Positions 52,675 to 62,149 of a stretch of 64,000 nucleotides of DNA are shown here, piece by piece. The translations under genes were made by a program, and so were the position numbers. How positions within the stretch are numbered: the first letter of the stretch is position 1; each line of letters starts with the position of its first letter. Origin of the DNA: Aureisphaera galaxeae (GTDB lineage: Bacteria > Bacteroidota > Bacteroidia > Flavobacteriales > Flavobacteriaceae). Under the pieces are notes generated by a model. That model saw only the letters and a list, made by a program, of their open reading frames with translations. It was not told the DNA's origin and made no database searches. The stretch spans positions 186,001 to 250,000 of the forward strand of contig NZ_JAQQTF010000019.1 in the NCBI RefSeq assembly GCF_028561275.1, read 5' to 3'.

Positions 52675-54576
52675 ATGGAACAAAAGACCAACGTTTTAAT
52701 TTGGGTACATGATTTTCCGGCCATTTCGGAAACCTTCATCCGTAATCATATCGTCGGACTTTTAGACAAAGGGTGTAGTGTGCACATTTACACTAAGCAC
52801 AAGCATCCCAATCAGATAGATGCCTTGAAGGGATTCGAAGCCTACGATTTGTACGGAAAATGCATTTCCAATCACGATCTTTTAAAACGAAACAAGGCCA
52901 AGCGTTTCTTAAAAACCTTGGGACTGCTTTTTTCAAAATTAGGGAGCAAGAAGTTCTTTTGGTTGCTAAAATCCCTTAACTTCTTTAGATACGGAAGTAA
53001 ATCCCTAAACCTTCAGAATTTTTATCTACTTCAATTCATCCTCAAATCTAAGATTGATGTGGTGCATGCGCATTACGGATTTATGGGCAATGATGCTGTT
53101 TTCTTAAAGGAGGTAGGGGTTCCCATACGCTTGTTTACCACATTTCACGGGGTGGATATTCGGGAAGGACTACAAACAAAAGGTATCTACAAAAAACTTT
53201 TTGCCAAGGCAGATGGAATCATTTCCATTTCCAAATACAATACCGATTCGCTATTGCAAATGGGAGCCAATGAAAATACGCTTGTGTCCCTACCCAATGG
53301 AATTGATACGGATTTCTTCCCTATGAAACCATCTGGGGAACGGGATGGAATCCACATTTTGAGTGTGGGGAGGTTCATGAACGTAAAAGGATACGATCTG
53401 GCCATAATTGCATTTAAGAGGGTATGTGAGCGATTTGATAAGGAAACAATTACCCTGCATTTGATAGGGGACGGTCCCTTTCGAAATTCACTAACCGAAA
53501 TGGTGAAAGAGTTAGGGCTCGAAGATCAAGTAATTTTTCACGGCTGGCAAACCAGTGAGGCTATAAAAGAGCACTATCAAAACGCCGATTTTTATGTGCT
53601 CCCAAGCAGAGGAGAGGCCTTGCCCACAGTACTGTTGGAAGCACAAAGTTGTGGTTTACCCATCGTAGCTACCGATGTAGGCTCGGTGCGTGAAATGCTG
53701 CCTGAGAAAAATATCGTAGTTCCCTCAGAAAGTGTCGATGCGCTGGCCCAAGGAATGCTGGATATGCTACAAAGAAAGGATGAATGGCAGGAAATGGGGA
53801 CCATGAATAGAAATCATGTGGTAGCCCATTACGATGCTTCTTCCATTCTGGAAAAACTCGTCAGCCTGTATCATAGACCCAGCAAGAAATCCAAACACAA
53901 GCGTGGATCTTCCATAACTGAAAATCCAGTGATCAATATCCTCACACGCACGTCCAATCGTCCCAATGGATTTAAGATATGTCGAGAGTCTATAGAAAAT
54001 CAAACGTATACGAATATCCGTCATATCGTTTCCTATGACGACAGTGTCGATCTGGAGTACCTTAGGGAGTATGCGAACATCGATTTAGTTAAAGTACAGC
54101 CCATTACCGACCCTCCACAGAATGCGGGGGAAAGAGGCAAATTCAAATTTGCTCCCTATAATTTGTATTGTAATGAACTCATGGAATATGTTCGTGAAGG
54201 ATGGATCATTTTTTTGGACGATGACGATCGATTTATCGATGAACATGCCGTGCAGCATATTGTAAATCAGATTAACGAAGCTTCGAAGAATACTTTGCTT
54301 CTCTGGCAAATGCGCTATCCTGATGGTGCACTAATTCCGTCCAATGACCTTATGGACGCGGAACAAATTAAACTTGCCAATATTGGAGCGCCCTGCTTCA
54401 CCTTTCATTCCAAGCATAAAGATAAGGCCCGGTGGGACTGCTGGAAAGCGGGCGATTTTTTCTTTTTGAAGCAACTTTTTCAGAAAATAAAAAAGAAAAA
54501 GTGGATCAAGGAGCCTTACATTCAGCTGAACAACACGGGTAACTTCGGACAACGGGAAGATATTTCAATAGAATAA
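52675..54576 (+). CDS. Bifunctional glycosyltransferase: GT4 domain fused to a GT2-like domain
   Basis: 633 residues from ATG 52675 (a TTG at 52669 overlaps the previous stop). Residues 1 to about 405 are a GT4 enzyme: TTFHGVDIREGL, ILSVGRFMNVKGYDLAI, then RGEALPTVLLEAQSCGLPIV and TDVGSVREML. From about 420 a GT-A-type domain follows (VINILTRTSNRP, WIIFLDDDDRFID, with DDDD near the metal site). Two linked additions in one protein are plausible. Its stop abuts the stop of the convergent sulfotransferase gene. Confidence 0.9.
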   Translation: MEQKTNVLIWVHDFPAISETFIRNHIVGLLDKGCSVHIYTKHKHPNQIDALKGFEAYDLYGKCISNHDLLKRNKAKRFLKTLGLLFSKLGSKKFFWLLKSLNFFRYGSKSLNLQNFYLLQFILKSKIDVVHAHYGFMGNDAVFLKEVGVPIRLFTTFHGVDIREGLQTKGIYKKLFAKADGIISISKYNTDSLLQMGANENTLVSLPNGIDTDFFPMKPSGERDGIHILSVGRFMNVKGYDLAIIAFKRVCERFDKETITLHLIGDGPFRNSLTEMVKELGLEDQVIFHGWQTSEAIKEHYQNADFYVLPSRGEALPTVLLEAQSCGLPIVATDVGSVREMLPEKNIVVPSESVDALAQGMLDMLQRKDEWQEMGTMNRNHVVAHYDASSILEKLVSLYHRPSKKSKHKRGSSITENPVINILTRTSNRPNGFKICRESIENQTYTNIRHIVSYDDSVDLEYLREYANIDLVKVQPITDPPQNAGERGKFKFAPYNLYCNELMEYVREGWIIFLDDDDRFIDEHAVQHIVNQINEASKNTLLLWQMRYPDGALIPSNDLMDAEQIKLANIGAPCFTFHSKHKDKARWDCWKAGDFFFLKQLFQKIKKKKWIKEPYIQLNNTGNFGQREDISIE

Positions 54577-55248
54577 CTACCCTCCGTACTCGAAATTGAA
54601 AAAATCGATTTCTTCTTTGAACAAGCTACGCACCAAATCTTTGGTTTTATCGTCATAGAACTCAGTGTAGTGGGCATTATTGCTAATAAGCAGTCTGGGA
54701 AGTTCACTGTCTTCCAATCCGATGCGATCGCAAACCGTATTGAAATCTTCCTGTAGATTTTCGAACCTACCAATAAAGTCCATTGCTATCTTACCTTCCC
54801 GGTTCTTCAGGAAATGCAATTGGGAGAAGGTTTCCGGTTTTATTTTTTCGGTTAAGAAATCATACATGGAATAATTGGGATGTGTAATTCCATAACTTTC
54901 TCGGTGCAATTCATCCCGCATTACATTGGCATACCATGAGTAGAGTCTTCCCCAAGTATTTCGAACAAAAGAAAATTTATAAAAGCTATCGTATTCCTTG
55001 CGGGTAAGTTTGGGGGAAACGTATAGGGAAAGGTTTTTCTGGGCCAGTTGTGGTTTTCCTTTTTTTATCGAGTACAGGAACTTTCGGAAATAGAATCCAC
55101 GATCGGTGAGTTCTTCAATTTCAGCCAAACTTCTATGATCTTGCACATCACGCATTAATGTATCGAAATGCCCCAGTTTTTTTTCAATACTGGTGCCTCC
55201 CGTTTTGTGAATGTGAATGAAAATGAATTTGCGTTCCTTGGATATCAT
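54577..55248 (-). CDS. Sulfotransferase family 2 protein on the opposite strand
   Basis: 223 residues. The PAPS 5' loop is IHIHKTGGTSIEKKL near residues 11-25 and the 3' loop is FVRNTWGRLYSWY. It is of the Sulfotransfer_2 (HNK-1/chondroitin type) group that acts on sugar chains. It is the only gene of the cluster on the minus strand, its stop touching the stop of the convergent fusion gene, with 120 bp to the divergent GT2 gene. Its isolation suggests separate control or later insertion. Confidence 0.88.
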   Translation of the reverse strand: MISKERKFIFIHIHKTGGTSIEKKLGHFDTLMRDVQDHRSLAEIEELTDRGFYFRKFLYSIKKGKPQLAQKNLSLYVSPKLTRKEYDSFYKFSFVRNTWGRLYSWYANVMRDELHRESYGITHPNYSMYDFLTEKIKPETFSQLHFLKNREGKIAMDFIGRFENLQEDFNTVCDRIGLEDSELPRLLISNNAHYTEFYDDKTKDLVRSLFKEEIDFFNFEYGG

Positions 55249-55368
55249 GTGCGGACAAAGGTACTATTTCTTGATTTCCGAAAGCAATACCCAATACGAT
55301 TCCCTAGGCTTTAAATTTTAGACCTATCTTTAGGCAAGTTTTTAAACCGCCAATTTATAGCTACTGCA

Positions 55369-56292
55369 GTGCCACTAGTATCCATAATCATCCCCAATTA
55401 CAATCACGCTTCTTTTCTACAACAACGTATAGAAAGTGTGTTGGGGCAGACGTTTCGGGACTTTGAGGTGCTGCTTTTAGACGATGCCTCTACAGATAAT
55501 AGTGCTGCCGTACTGAAATCTTATGAAAGCCATGAAAAAGTGACTCAGGTGTTCGTTAACGCCTCCAATTCTGGAAGTCCTTTCGGTCTATGGAAGCAAG
55601 GACTGGAAATGGCCAAGGGGTCTTTGGTGTGGATTGCCGAAAGTGATGATTGGGTGGAACCAAATTTCTTGGAACGATTGGTTCCAAAAATGGAAGACCC
55701 TAATGTGGTTGTGGGGCATTGCAAGAGTTATAATGCTACAGGAGAAAAGGAATACTTCAACCCATGGTGGGACAGTTTCGGGACTGGATTCTGGAAGGAA
55801 GACTATTGCAAGGAAGGAACGGAATTACTTCAATTTTATGGAAAGTACCGATGTCCGGTCATGAATGTTAGTTCTGCTTTGGTGCGTAAAGAAAGCATTG
55901 ATCTTGCATGGTTTCCTATCCGATATCGGTATTGCGGCGACTGGTGGTTTTGGATGATGTTATTCCTAAAAGGAAAGGTGGCATTTTGTGCGGAACCCAT
56001 GAATTACATTCGTGTACACAAACAATCGGCCATTAGAAGCCAAAAAAAATCCTCCCTACCGAGATTACGGGAAAATGTGGAGGTAATAAAAGACATTCAT
56101 ATAGGATTACAAGAGAACCTTGCTTATTCGGAGCAATACGATTGGCTCATTGACCATTGGGTAGAAGAGATGTTTCGCGAAGGAAAGTACTTTAATCCTT
56201 CCTACCATAAAACAAGGCTTCCCAAAACGTTTCGAAGTCCGTTTTATAAAGCATACAGAAAGCAATTAAAGATTAAACTAGCTAAAAAATAA
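55369..56292 (+). CDS. GT2 family glycosyltransferase
   Basis: 307 residues with a GTG start (VPLVSIIIPNYNHASF). LLLDDASTDNSAAV and VWIAESDDWVEPN are the GT-A donor motifs; the metal-binding part is ESDDW. The C-terminus is long and basic. It opens a second run of plus-strand genes after the minus-strand sulfotransferase. TATCTTTA in the 120-bp upstream gap is a possible -7 element. Confidence 0.88.
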   Translation: MPLVSIIIPNYNHASFLQQRIESVLGQTFRDFEVLLLDDASTDNSAAVLKSYESHEKVTQVFVNASNSGSPFGLWKQGLEMAKGSLVWIAESDDWVEPNFLERLVPKMEDPNVVVGHCKSYNATGEKEYFNPWWDSFGTGFWKEDYCKEGTELLQFYGKYRCPVMNVSSALVRKESIDLAWFPIRYRYCGDWWFWMMLFLKGKVAFCAEPMNYIRVHKQSAIRSQKKSSLPRLRENVEVIKDIHIGLQENLAYSEQYDWLIDHWVEEMFREGKYFNPSYHKTRLPKTFRSPFYKAYRKQLKIKLAKK

Positions 56293-56295
56293 ACC

Positions 56296-57048
56296 ATGAT
56301 CCCAAAGAAAATCCATTACTGCTGGTTTGGGAAAGGAAAGAAACCCGAGGTGTTTCAACGCTGTTTGGAATCATGGAAAACCCACTGTCCTGATTTTGAA
56401 ATTAAGGAATGGAATGAAGATAATTTTTTCAATACAAAGCACGCTTTCTACAAAAATGCGCTACGGAAAAAACGATATGCCTTTGTTTCCGATTATGTTC
56501 GAACGGTTGTCTTACTGAAAGAGGGAGGCGTGTATATGGATACCGATATGCTGTTGATAAAACCCATAAATCCATTGTTGTCCAATCGTTTTGTGATTGG
56601 GGAAGAGGTAAAAGGTCGCGTAAACTTTGCTTTTTTTGCTGCCGAACCAGAAAATCGGTGGGTACAGCAAATGAAAAATTACTATGACACCCATACCTTC
56701 AATCCGTTTTCACCTCCTGTGATCACACATACTTTTACACCCATGTTAGTATCAAAGCCTTTAGAAGAAGGCGAATTAATTTTAGACACGGACTACTTCT
56801 ACGCATTGCCCTACGAATACAAGGAAGAGCCCTTCACATCGTTCATTTCGGAGAACAGTTATGGCGTGCACTTATGGGATCACTCATGGAAACCTAAAAA
56901 GAAGGAAACTACGAAACAGCTTGTTGGCAACTTGGTGACGGTCTGTAATGATTATTGGTTTCATGGATACCCGAAATGGTATTTTAGACGTTATGCCAAG
57001 GAATTTTCACGTAAGTTGTACCATAAAATCGTTGGCAAAGGGAAATGA
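56296..57048 (+). CDS. GT32-type glycosyltransferase (DXD sugar-binding)
   Basis: 250 residues. IPKKIHYCWFGKG, then FVSDYVRTVVLLKEGGVYMDTDMLLI carry the Gly_transf_sug (PF04488) pattern with the DTD metal site. Family members (Och1, capsule GT32) add a sugar from a nucleotide donor. It starts three bases after the GT2 stop and overlaps the next gene by four bases. Confidence 0.9.
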   Translation: MIPKKIHYCWFGKGKKPEVFQRCLESWKTHCPDFEIKEWNEDNFFNTKHAFYKNALRKKRYAFVSDYVRTVVLLKEGGVYMDTDMLLIKPINPLLSNRFVIGEEVKGRVNFAFFAAEPENRWVQQMKNYYDTHTFNPFSPPVITHTFTPMLVSKPLEEGELILDTDYFYALPYEYKEEPFTSFISENSYGVHLWDHSWKPKKKETTKQLVGNLVTVCNDYWFHGYPKWYFRRYAKEFSRKLYHKIVGKGK

Positions 57049-58277
57049 AAGTCGTCCAAGTAACAACATCCAGCCGAGGGGGTGCGGGAATTGCAGCCTT
57101 GCGTTTGCATAAGGCATTACAGGGTATTGGAATTGCCAGTGCATTTTTGTCCCGGGATCTTTCTATCGATTTTAACGGCAATGTAGTTCAAGATTCCTTT
57201 TTCGATTATCGTAAACCATCTTTCTGGGTAAAGATTCAATGGAAGTTGAAGTTGTTAATATCGCCTTCCAAGCAGGAGCGCGTTCAGCGGGAAATTGATA
57301 AAGTAAAGGGACAGTTAACTTATGAAATGCTATCACTTCCTTTCAGTAAAAAGGAATTGGAAACCCATCCGTATCTTCAAGAGGCTGATTTGGTGAACCT
57401 TCACATGGTGACTGGTATTTTGGATTATAAACGTTTCTTTTCATTGTTTAAAAAACCAGTGGTCTGGACCCTTCACGATATGAATCCTTTTATGGGACTC
57501 TTCCACTATCAAGGCGACAAAGAAAGGAATACTATCATTCAGCAATTGGATATGGAAATGCTTCACTCGAAAAAAAAGGCTATCTCGCAATGTGTGAAGG
57601 GAGCCTTGGCAAGTCCATCCCAATGGCTTTTGGAAGAAGCTGAAGTAAGCAAGGTGTTTGACCATTTTTCAGAAAGGAAAACAATCCCCAATAGCATAGA
57701 CCTGTCTGTTTTTCATCCAGAGGTGAATACCTTAAGGAAAACATTAAATATTGGGCCCGATGAAAAGGTGTTGTTGTTCGCTGCGGGAGCCTTGCATATT
57801 GATAGAAAAGGGTTTGCCTTATTGAAAGAAGCACTCTCGACCATATCCTTTCCGTTAACCTTACTTACAATGGGAAAAGGGGAGGTGGAAATCCCCAATG
57901 AAGCTGTAAAAGTCATACCTTTGGGGTTTAAATCGGAACCACAGGAAATAGTGGCTTGTTATGTCACAGCAGATGCCTGTATATTGCCTAGCAAGGAGGA
58001 TAACCTTCCCAATATTATGTTGGAGGCATTGGCAACTGGGACACCGGTCGTAGGTTATGCGATTGGAGGATTGAAAGAGCATATTGAAGAAGGAAAGAAT
58101 GGTGTTTTGGCTAAAGAGGTATCGGCAAAAGCATTGAAAGAGGCAATCGAAGCATTTTTTGAAATGTCCCACTCCTTTCAAAAGGAAACCATAAGAACCT
58201 ATGCCGAGGTGCATTTCGATTCGAAAATACAAGCAGAAGCCTATAGGGCGCTGTATACAAAAGTATTGGAGCCATAG
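57045..58277 (+). CDS. GT4 family glycosyltransferase
   Basis: 410 residues, GT-B fold. The N-terminal SSRGGAGIAALRLHKAL is the acceptor-domain glycine loop, VVWTLHDMNPFMGLFHY lies mid-protein, and DNLPNIMLEALATGTPVVGYAIGG is the C-terminal donor site. The pattern is of the WcaC/WcaL-like group of capsule transferases. The sugar is unknown. Followed 21 bp later by gmd, which could mean its partner sugar is fucose; that is a guess. Confidence 0.88.
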   Translation: MKVVQVTTSSRGGAGIAALRLHKALQGIGIASAFLSRDLSIDFNGNVVQDSFFDYRKPSFWVKIQWKLKLLISPSKQERVQREIDKVKGQLTYEMLSLPFSKKELETHPYLQEADLVNLHMVTGILDYKRFFSLFKKPVVWTLHDMNPFMGLFHYQGDKERNTIIQQLDMEMLHSKKKAISQCVKGALASPSQWLLEEAEVSKVFDHFSERKTIPNSIDLSVFHPEVNTLRKTLNIGPDEKVLLFAAGALHIDRKGFALLKEALSTISFPLTLLTMGKGEVEIPNEAVKVIPLGFKSEPQEIVACYVTADACILPSKEDNLPNIMLEALATGTPVVGYAIGGLKEHIEEGKNGVLAKEVSAKALKEAIEAFFEMSHSFQKETIRTYAEVHFDSKIQAEAYRALYTKVLEP

Positions 58278-58298
58278 CTCCGAAACGAGCAACCAACT

Positions 58299-59411
58299 AT
58301 GAAAGTAGCATTTATTACAGGAGTTACAGGTCAGGATGGAGCCTATCTCAGTGAATTTCTTCTGAAAAAAGGATACACAGTGCATGGTTTAAAAAGAAGG
58401 GCTTCCTCCTTTAATACCGATCGTATCGACCATCTGTACCAAGATCCCCATGTTTCGAACAGGAACTTCATATTGCACTATGGGGATATGACCGATAGTA
58501 CGAATCTCATTCGTATCATCAATGAGATCAAACCCGATGAGATCTATAATTTGGCGGCGATGAGTCACGTAGGGGTTTCTTTTCAAATCCCGGAATACAC
58601 GGCCAATGCCGACGGATTGGGCGCCTTGAGAATCTTAGAAGCTGTTCGATTTCTAGGACTGGAAGAGAAAACCAAGGTATACCAAGCATCTACTTCAGAA
58701 CTATACGGAAAAGTACAGGAGATTCCACAAACGGAAAACACTCCTTTCTATCCAAGGAGTCCTTATGGTGTAGCCAAATTATACGCCTATTGGGCGACTG
58801 TTAACTATCGCGAGGCTTATGGAATTTTCGCCTGTAATGGAATCCTATTTAATCACGAATCGCCCGTTCGTGGAGAGACTTTTGTGACCAGAAAAATAAC
58901 TCGGGCTACCGCTAAGATTGCCCTAGGATTGCAAGATCGACTGTACATTGGGAATTTGGATGCCCAAAGGGATTGGGGACATGCTAAGGATTATGTTCGC
59001 ATGATGTGGATGATTCTTCAGGCAGATGAGCCCGAAGATTGGGTCATCGCTACGGGAAAAACCACAACGGTTCGCGATTTTGTGAAAATGGCCTTTTCCC
59101 ATATCGGGGTTAGCCTACGATTTGAAGGAAGCGGGGCCGACGAAAAAGCGTATGTAGTGGAAGCCAAAGACGATCGTTTCCCATTGCCCGAAGGTAAAGT
59201 GGTATTGGAAGTAGACCCAACGTACTTCAGACCTACCGAGGTAGATATGCTAATAGGAGATGCCAGTAAAGCCAAGGAAAAATTGGGATGGGTTCCCGAA
59301 TACGAGCTGGAAGATTTGGTAAAGGAAATGATGGAAAGTGATCTCGTGCTCATGCAAAAAGAACAATACCTGAAAGAAGGTGGGTTTAAAACTTCAAATT
59401 ATTTCGAATAG
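58299..59411 (+). CDS. gmd: GDP-mannose 4,6-dehydratase
   Basis: 370 residues. The NADP motif is [13 protein letters not shown], followed by [17 protein letters not shown] and [17 protein letters not shown], then [13 protein letters not shown] and [12 protein letters not shown] with the YxxxK pair. These are the hallmarks of Gmd, which turns GDP-mannose into GDP-4-keto-6-deoxymannose. Fcl is encoded three bases downstream. The two give GDP-L-fucose. Genes for GDP-mannose itself are not in the window. Confidence 0.97.
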   Translation: MKVAFITGVTGQDGAYLSEFLLKKGYTVHGLKRRASSFNTDRIDHLYQDPHVSNRNFILHYGDMTDSTNLIRIINEIKPDEIYNLAAMSHVGVSFQIPEYTANADGLGALRILEAVRFLGLEEKTKVYQASTSELYGKVQEIPQTENTPFYPRSPYGVAKLYAYWATVNYREAYGIFACNGILFNHESPVRGETFVTRKITRATAKIALGLQDRLYIGNLDAQRDWGHAKDYVRMMWMILQADEPEDWVIATGKTTTVRDFVKMAFSHIGVSLRFEGSGADEKAYVVEAKDDRFPLPEGKVVLEVDPTYFRPTEVDMLIGDASKAKEKLGWVPEYELEDLVKEMMESDLVLMQKEQYLKEGGFKTSNYFE

Positions 59412-59414
59412 TGC

Positions 59415-60488
59415 ATGAATAAGGATGCCAAGATATATGTAGCAGGCCATAAGGGATTGGTAGGAAGTGCCATTGTTCGACTTTTGGAAAGGGAAGGATA
59501 TCACAATTTGGTCCTGAGAACCAGCAAGGAATTGGACCTTAGGGATAGTGTTGCAGTAGCACGATTCTTTAAAGCTGAAAAGCCCGAATTTGTTTTCTTG
59601 GCCGCAGCCAAGGTAGGGGGCATTCAGGCCAACAATACCTATCGCGGAGAGTTTCTATACGATAATGTGATGATACAAAATCATGTTATCCATCAGAGTT
59701 ACCTCAATGGCGTGACCAAATTACTTTTCTTGGGAAGTACTTGTATCTATCCTAAAAATGCGGAGCAGCCCATCAAGGAGAGCTACTTGTTGACGGATGT
59801 GCTGGAGTACACCAATGAACCCTATGCCATTGCCAAAATAGCTGGTATAAAGATGTGCGAAAGCTATAACCTGCAGTACGGAACGAACTATATCTCTGCC
59901 ATGCCCACCAATTTGTATGGAGCCAATGATAATTTCGATTTGGAAAAGGCCCATGTGCTTCCAGCATTGTTGCGGAAGATACATTTAGGCAAGTTATTGG
60001 AAAATGATAATTGGGATGCCATTCGAAAGGATTTGGACCGACTTCCCATTCAAAAGGTCGACGGAAAATCAACTGAAGATGAAATTATAAACACCCTGAA
60101 ATCATTTGGCGTTTACAAAGAAGATAAGGTGAAGGTCGAGATATGGGGTACTGGGAAACCCATGCGTGAGTTTTTATGGGTAGAAGACATGGCAGAGGCT
60201 TGTCTATTCCTAATGAATCATTATGAAGCTCCCGGTAAGCAAAGTGGGAAGGAAGTTCGCAATACCCATGTGAATATAGGAACGGGAAGCGATATGAGCA
60301 TTGCCGATCTGGCAAAATTGATTAAAGAGATCGTTGGGTTCGATGGGGAATTTTATTTTAATACCAAAAAGCCTGACGGAACCTTCAGAAAGGTGACTGA
60401 TGTTTCCAAAATCAACGCTATGGGATGGACCGCCAAGGTTTCTGTAAAAGATGGGATTCAAAAAATGTATAATTGGTATCTCAGTTAA
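59415..60488 (+). CDS. fcl: GDP-L-fucose synthase
   Basis: 357 residues. YVAGHKGLVGSAIVRLLE is the NADP motif, AAAKVGGIQANNTYR and FLGSTCIYPK follow, and YAIAKIAGIKMCE has the YxxxK pair. It is longer than the 321-residue E. coli enzyme because of an insertion at about residues 195-235, common in Bacteroidota Fcl. It does the 3,5-epimerisation and reduction to GDP-L-fucose after Gmd. The next gene starts three bases later. Confidence 0.96.
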   Translation: MNKDAKIYVAGHKGLVGSAIVRLLEREGYHNLVLRTSKELDLRDSVAVARFFKAEKPEFVFLAAAKVGGIQANNTYRGEFLYDNVMIQNHVIHQSYLNGVTKLLFLGSTCIYPKNAEQPIKESYLLTDVLEYTNEPYAIAKIAGIKMCESYNLQYGTNYISAMPTNLYGANDNFDLEKAHVLPALLRKIHLGKLLENDNWDAIRKDLDRLPIQKVDGKSTEDEIINTLKSFGVYKEDKVKVEIWGTGKPMREFLWVEDMAEACLFLMNHYEAPGKQSGKEVRNTHVNIGTGSDMSIADLAKLIKEIVGFDGEFYFNTKKPDGTFRKVTDVSKINAMGWTAKVSVKDGIQKMYNWYLS

Positions 60489-60491
60489 ACG

Positions 60492-61268
60492 ATGAACACG
60501 CCCAAAGTTTCCATAATCACAATCAATTACAACGATGTAGAAGGACTCAAGGCTACGCTGACTTCTGTAAAGGAGCAAAGCTATTCCCATTATGAGTTTT
60601 TGGTCATCGATGGTGCTTCTAACGACGGTAGTAAGGAATACATTGAAGCTGAAGCCGAACATATTGATTATTGGATTAGTGAACCGGATACTGGGATTTA
60701 CAATGCCCAGAACAAGGGAATTGTCAAAGCAACGGGAGACTATTTATTGTTCCTGAATAGTGGGGACACCTTTTATACTTCAAAAGCGTTAGAGGAGTTC
60801 GTAGGACACCCTAATTTTAAGGGTGATATCATCTATGGGGATTACAAATACGAAAAAGGAGAGAAGATTTTCGCCGATACGGTGACGCCCTATTACTTCA
60901 TGAAGACCTCCTTGCCCCATCAAAGTACACTCTTTCATAAGAAAGTATTCGAACTCATGGGCAACTATGACGAAAGCTATCGTCTGTCTGCCGATCGTGC
61001 TTTTTATTTAAAATGCCTCTTGAGTGGAAAAATTAGTTTTCAGCATATCAAATATCCGTTAGCTCTCTTCGATTTAAGTGGAGTGAGCAATTCGCCAGAG
61101 CATTTGGCCAAGAAACAAGCGGAAGACGATCGGTTTCACCGAGAACTCTTTGGGGTGTATTATGAAGATATGAAAGCGTTGTACGAAGCTAATCAGGAGA
61201 TTTCCCGCCTTAGAAAACTTACGCCCAAAGGGATATTGAAGCGCATTAAGCATAAACTCTTTAAATAA
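60492..61268 (+). CDS. GT2 family glycosyltransferase
   Basis: 258 residues. VSIITINYNDVEGLKATL, LVIDGASNDGS and WISEPDTGIYNAQNKG, with LLFLNSGD, match the WcaA/WcaE-like group of GT2 enzymes (the DGxSxDG and EpDxGiYdAmNKG signature). This group often adds fucose or other deoxyhexoses in capsules, and the gene follows gmd-fcl directly, so fucose is a reasonable but unproven donor. It has a shorter C-terminus than its neighbours. Confidence 0.9.
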   Translation: MNTPKVSIITINYNDVEGLKATLTSVKEQSYSHYEFLVIDGASNDGSKEYIEAEAEHIDYWISEPDTGIYNAQNKGIVKATGDYLLFLNSGDTFYTSKALEEFVGHPNFKGDIIYGDYKYEKGEKIFADTVTPYYFMKTSLPHQSTLFHKKVFELMGNYDESYRLSADRAFYLKCLLSGKISFQHIKYPLALFDLSGVSNSPEHLAKKQAEDDRFHRELFGVYYEDMKALYEANQEISRLRKLTPKGILKRIKHKLFK

Positions 61269-61274
61269 CACTGC

Positions 61275-62147
61275 ATGGAAACAAATCCTTTGGTAAGTGT
61301 TATTATCCCAACCTACAATAGGGAAGCCTATCTGGAACAAGCGCTGGAAAGTGTTGCTGCCCAGAACTATTCTCCTATGGAGATATTGGTAATTGATGAC
61401 GGTTCCGAAAAACCCTATGCCAAGGAGTTATGCGATCGCTACGAAAATTGCACCTATCATTTTAAGGAAAATGGTGGGATTTCTTCTACGCGGAACTATG
61501 GGATCGACAATGCCTTGGGTGAATACATTGCTTTTTTGGATGACGATGATTTTTGGGCACCGAATAAGATAACACTTCAAATACATGCTTTTGAAAAGAA
61601 CCCTGAAGCGATGCTGGTACATTGTGCCTGTTTGGAAGTAGACGAAAATGGAGAAGAAACCGGAAAAACATTGGGTCCCGCAGTAGGAAAAGAGCATTTA
61701 CGCTCCGGTAATGTTTTCTGGAATGCCTTGGGCGTCTGGCTCATTAAATCACCAACACCCCTTATTAAAAAGGAAGCTCTAACAGCCAATCTGCGATTCG
61801 ATGAAGCTATGAAAGCGGGTGAAGACCAAGATTTCTATCAGCGTTTTTTTTATCGGTATCCCATCTATTATCTCAATGAACCTTTGGCCTTTTATCGCGT
61901 GTACGAAAGTGACGCCAGATTATCGTTGAAGAAGGAATTGTACCAAGGAATTGCCTTGAGGATGTTCGAAAATTTTAAGCAAATGGGGGTCTCAAATCCA
62001 TGGGTGCTACATAAAATTGCAAAGCGACTTCTTAGGTACGCTGTTTTTCAATGGAAACGTATCCATCCCGAAAAGTCTCTGAAAATCCCTAAGTTTACTG
62101 CATATTTTAGACCCTATTACTGTCTAAAAACCTATTTTAACTCCTAA
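61275..62147 (+). CDS. GT2 family glycosyltransferase
   Basis: 290 residues. VSVIIPTYNREAYLEQALESV, LVIDDGSEKPYAKEL and IAFLDDDDFWAPN are the donor- and metal-binding motifs. The C-terminal helical region is basic. The acceptor and donor are unknown. It starts six bases after the previous stop and its own stop is two bases from the next gene, so it lies in the same transcript. Confidence 0.9.
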   Translation: METNPLVSVIIPTYNREAYLEQALESVAAQNYSPMEILVIDDGSEKPYAKELCDRYENCTYHFKENGGISSTRNYGIDNALGEYIAFLDDDDFWAPNKITLQIHAFEKNPEAMLVHCACLEVDENGEETGKTLGPAVGKEHLRSGNVFWNALGVWLIKSPTPLIKKEALTANLRFDEAMKAGEDQDFYQRFFYRYPIYYLNEPLAFYRVYESDARLSLKKELYQGIALRMFENFKQMGVSNPWVLHKIAKRLLRYAVFQWKRIHPEKSLKIPKFTAYFRPYYCLKTYFNS

Positions 62148-62149
62148 GC

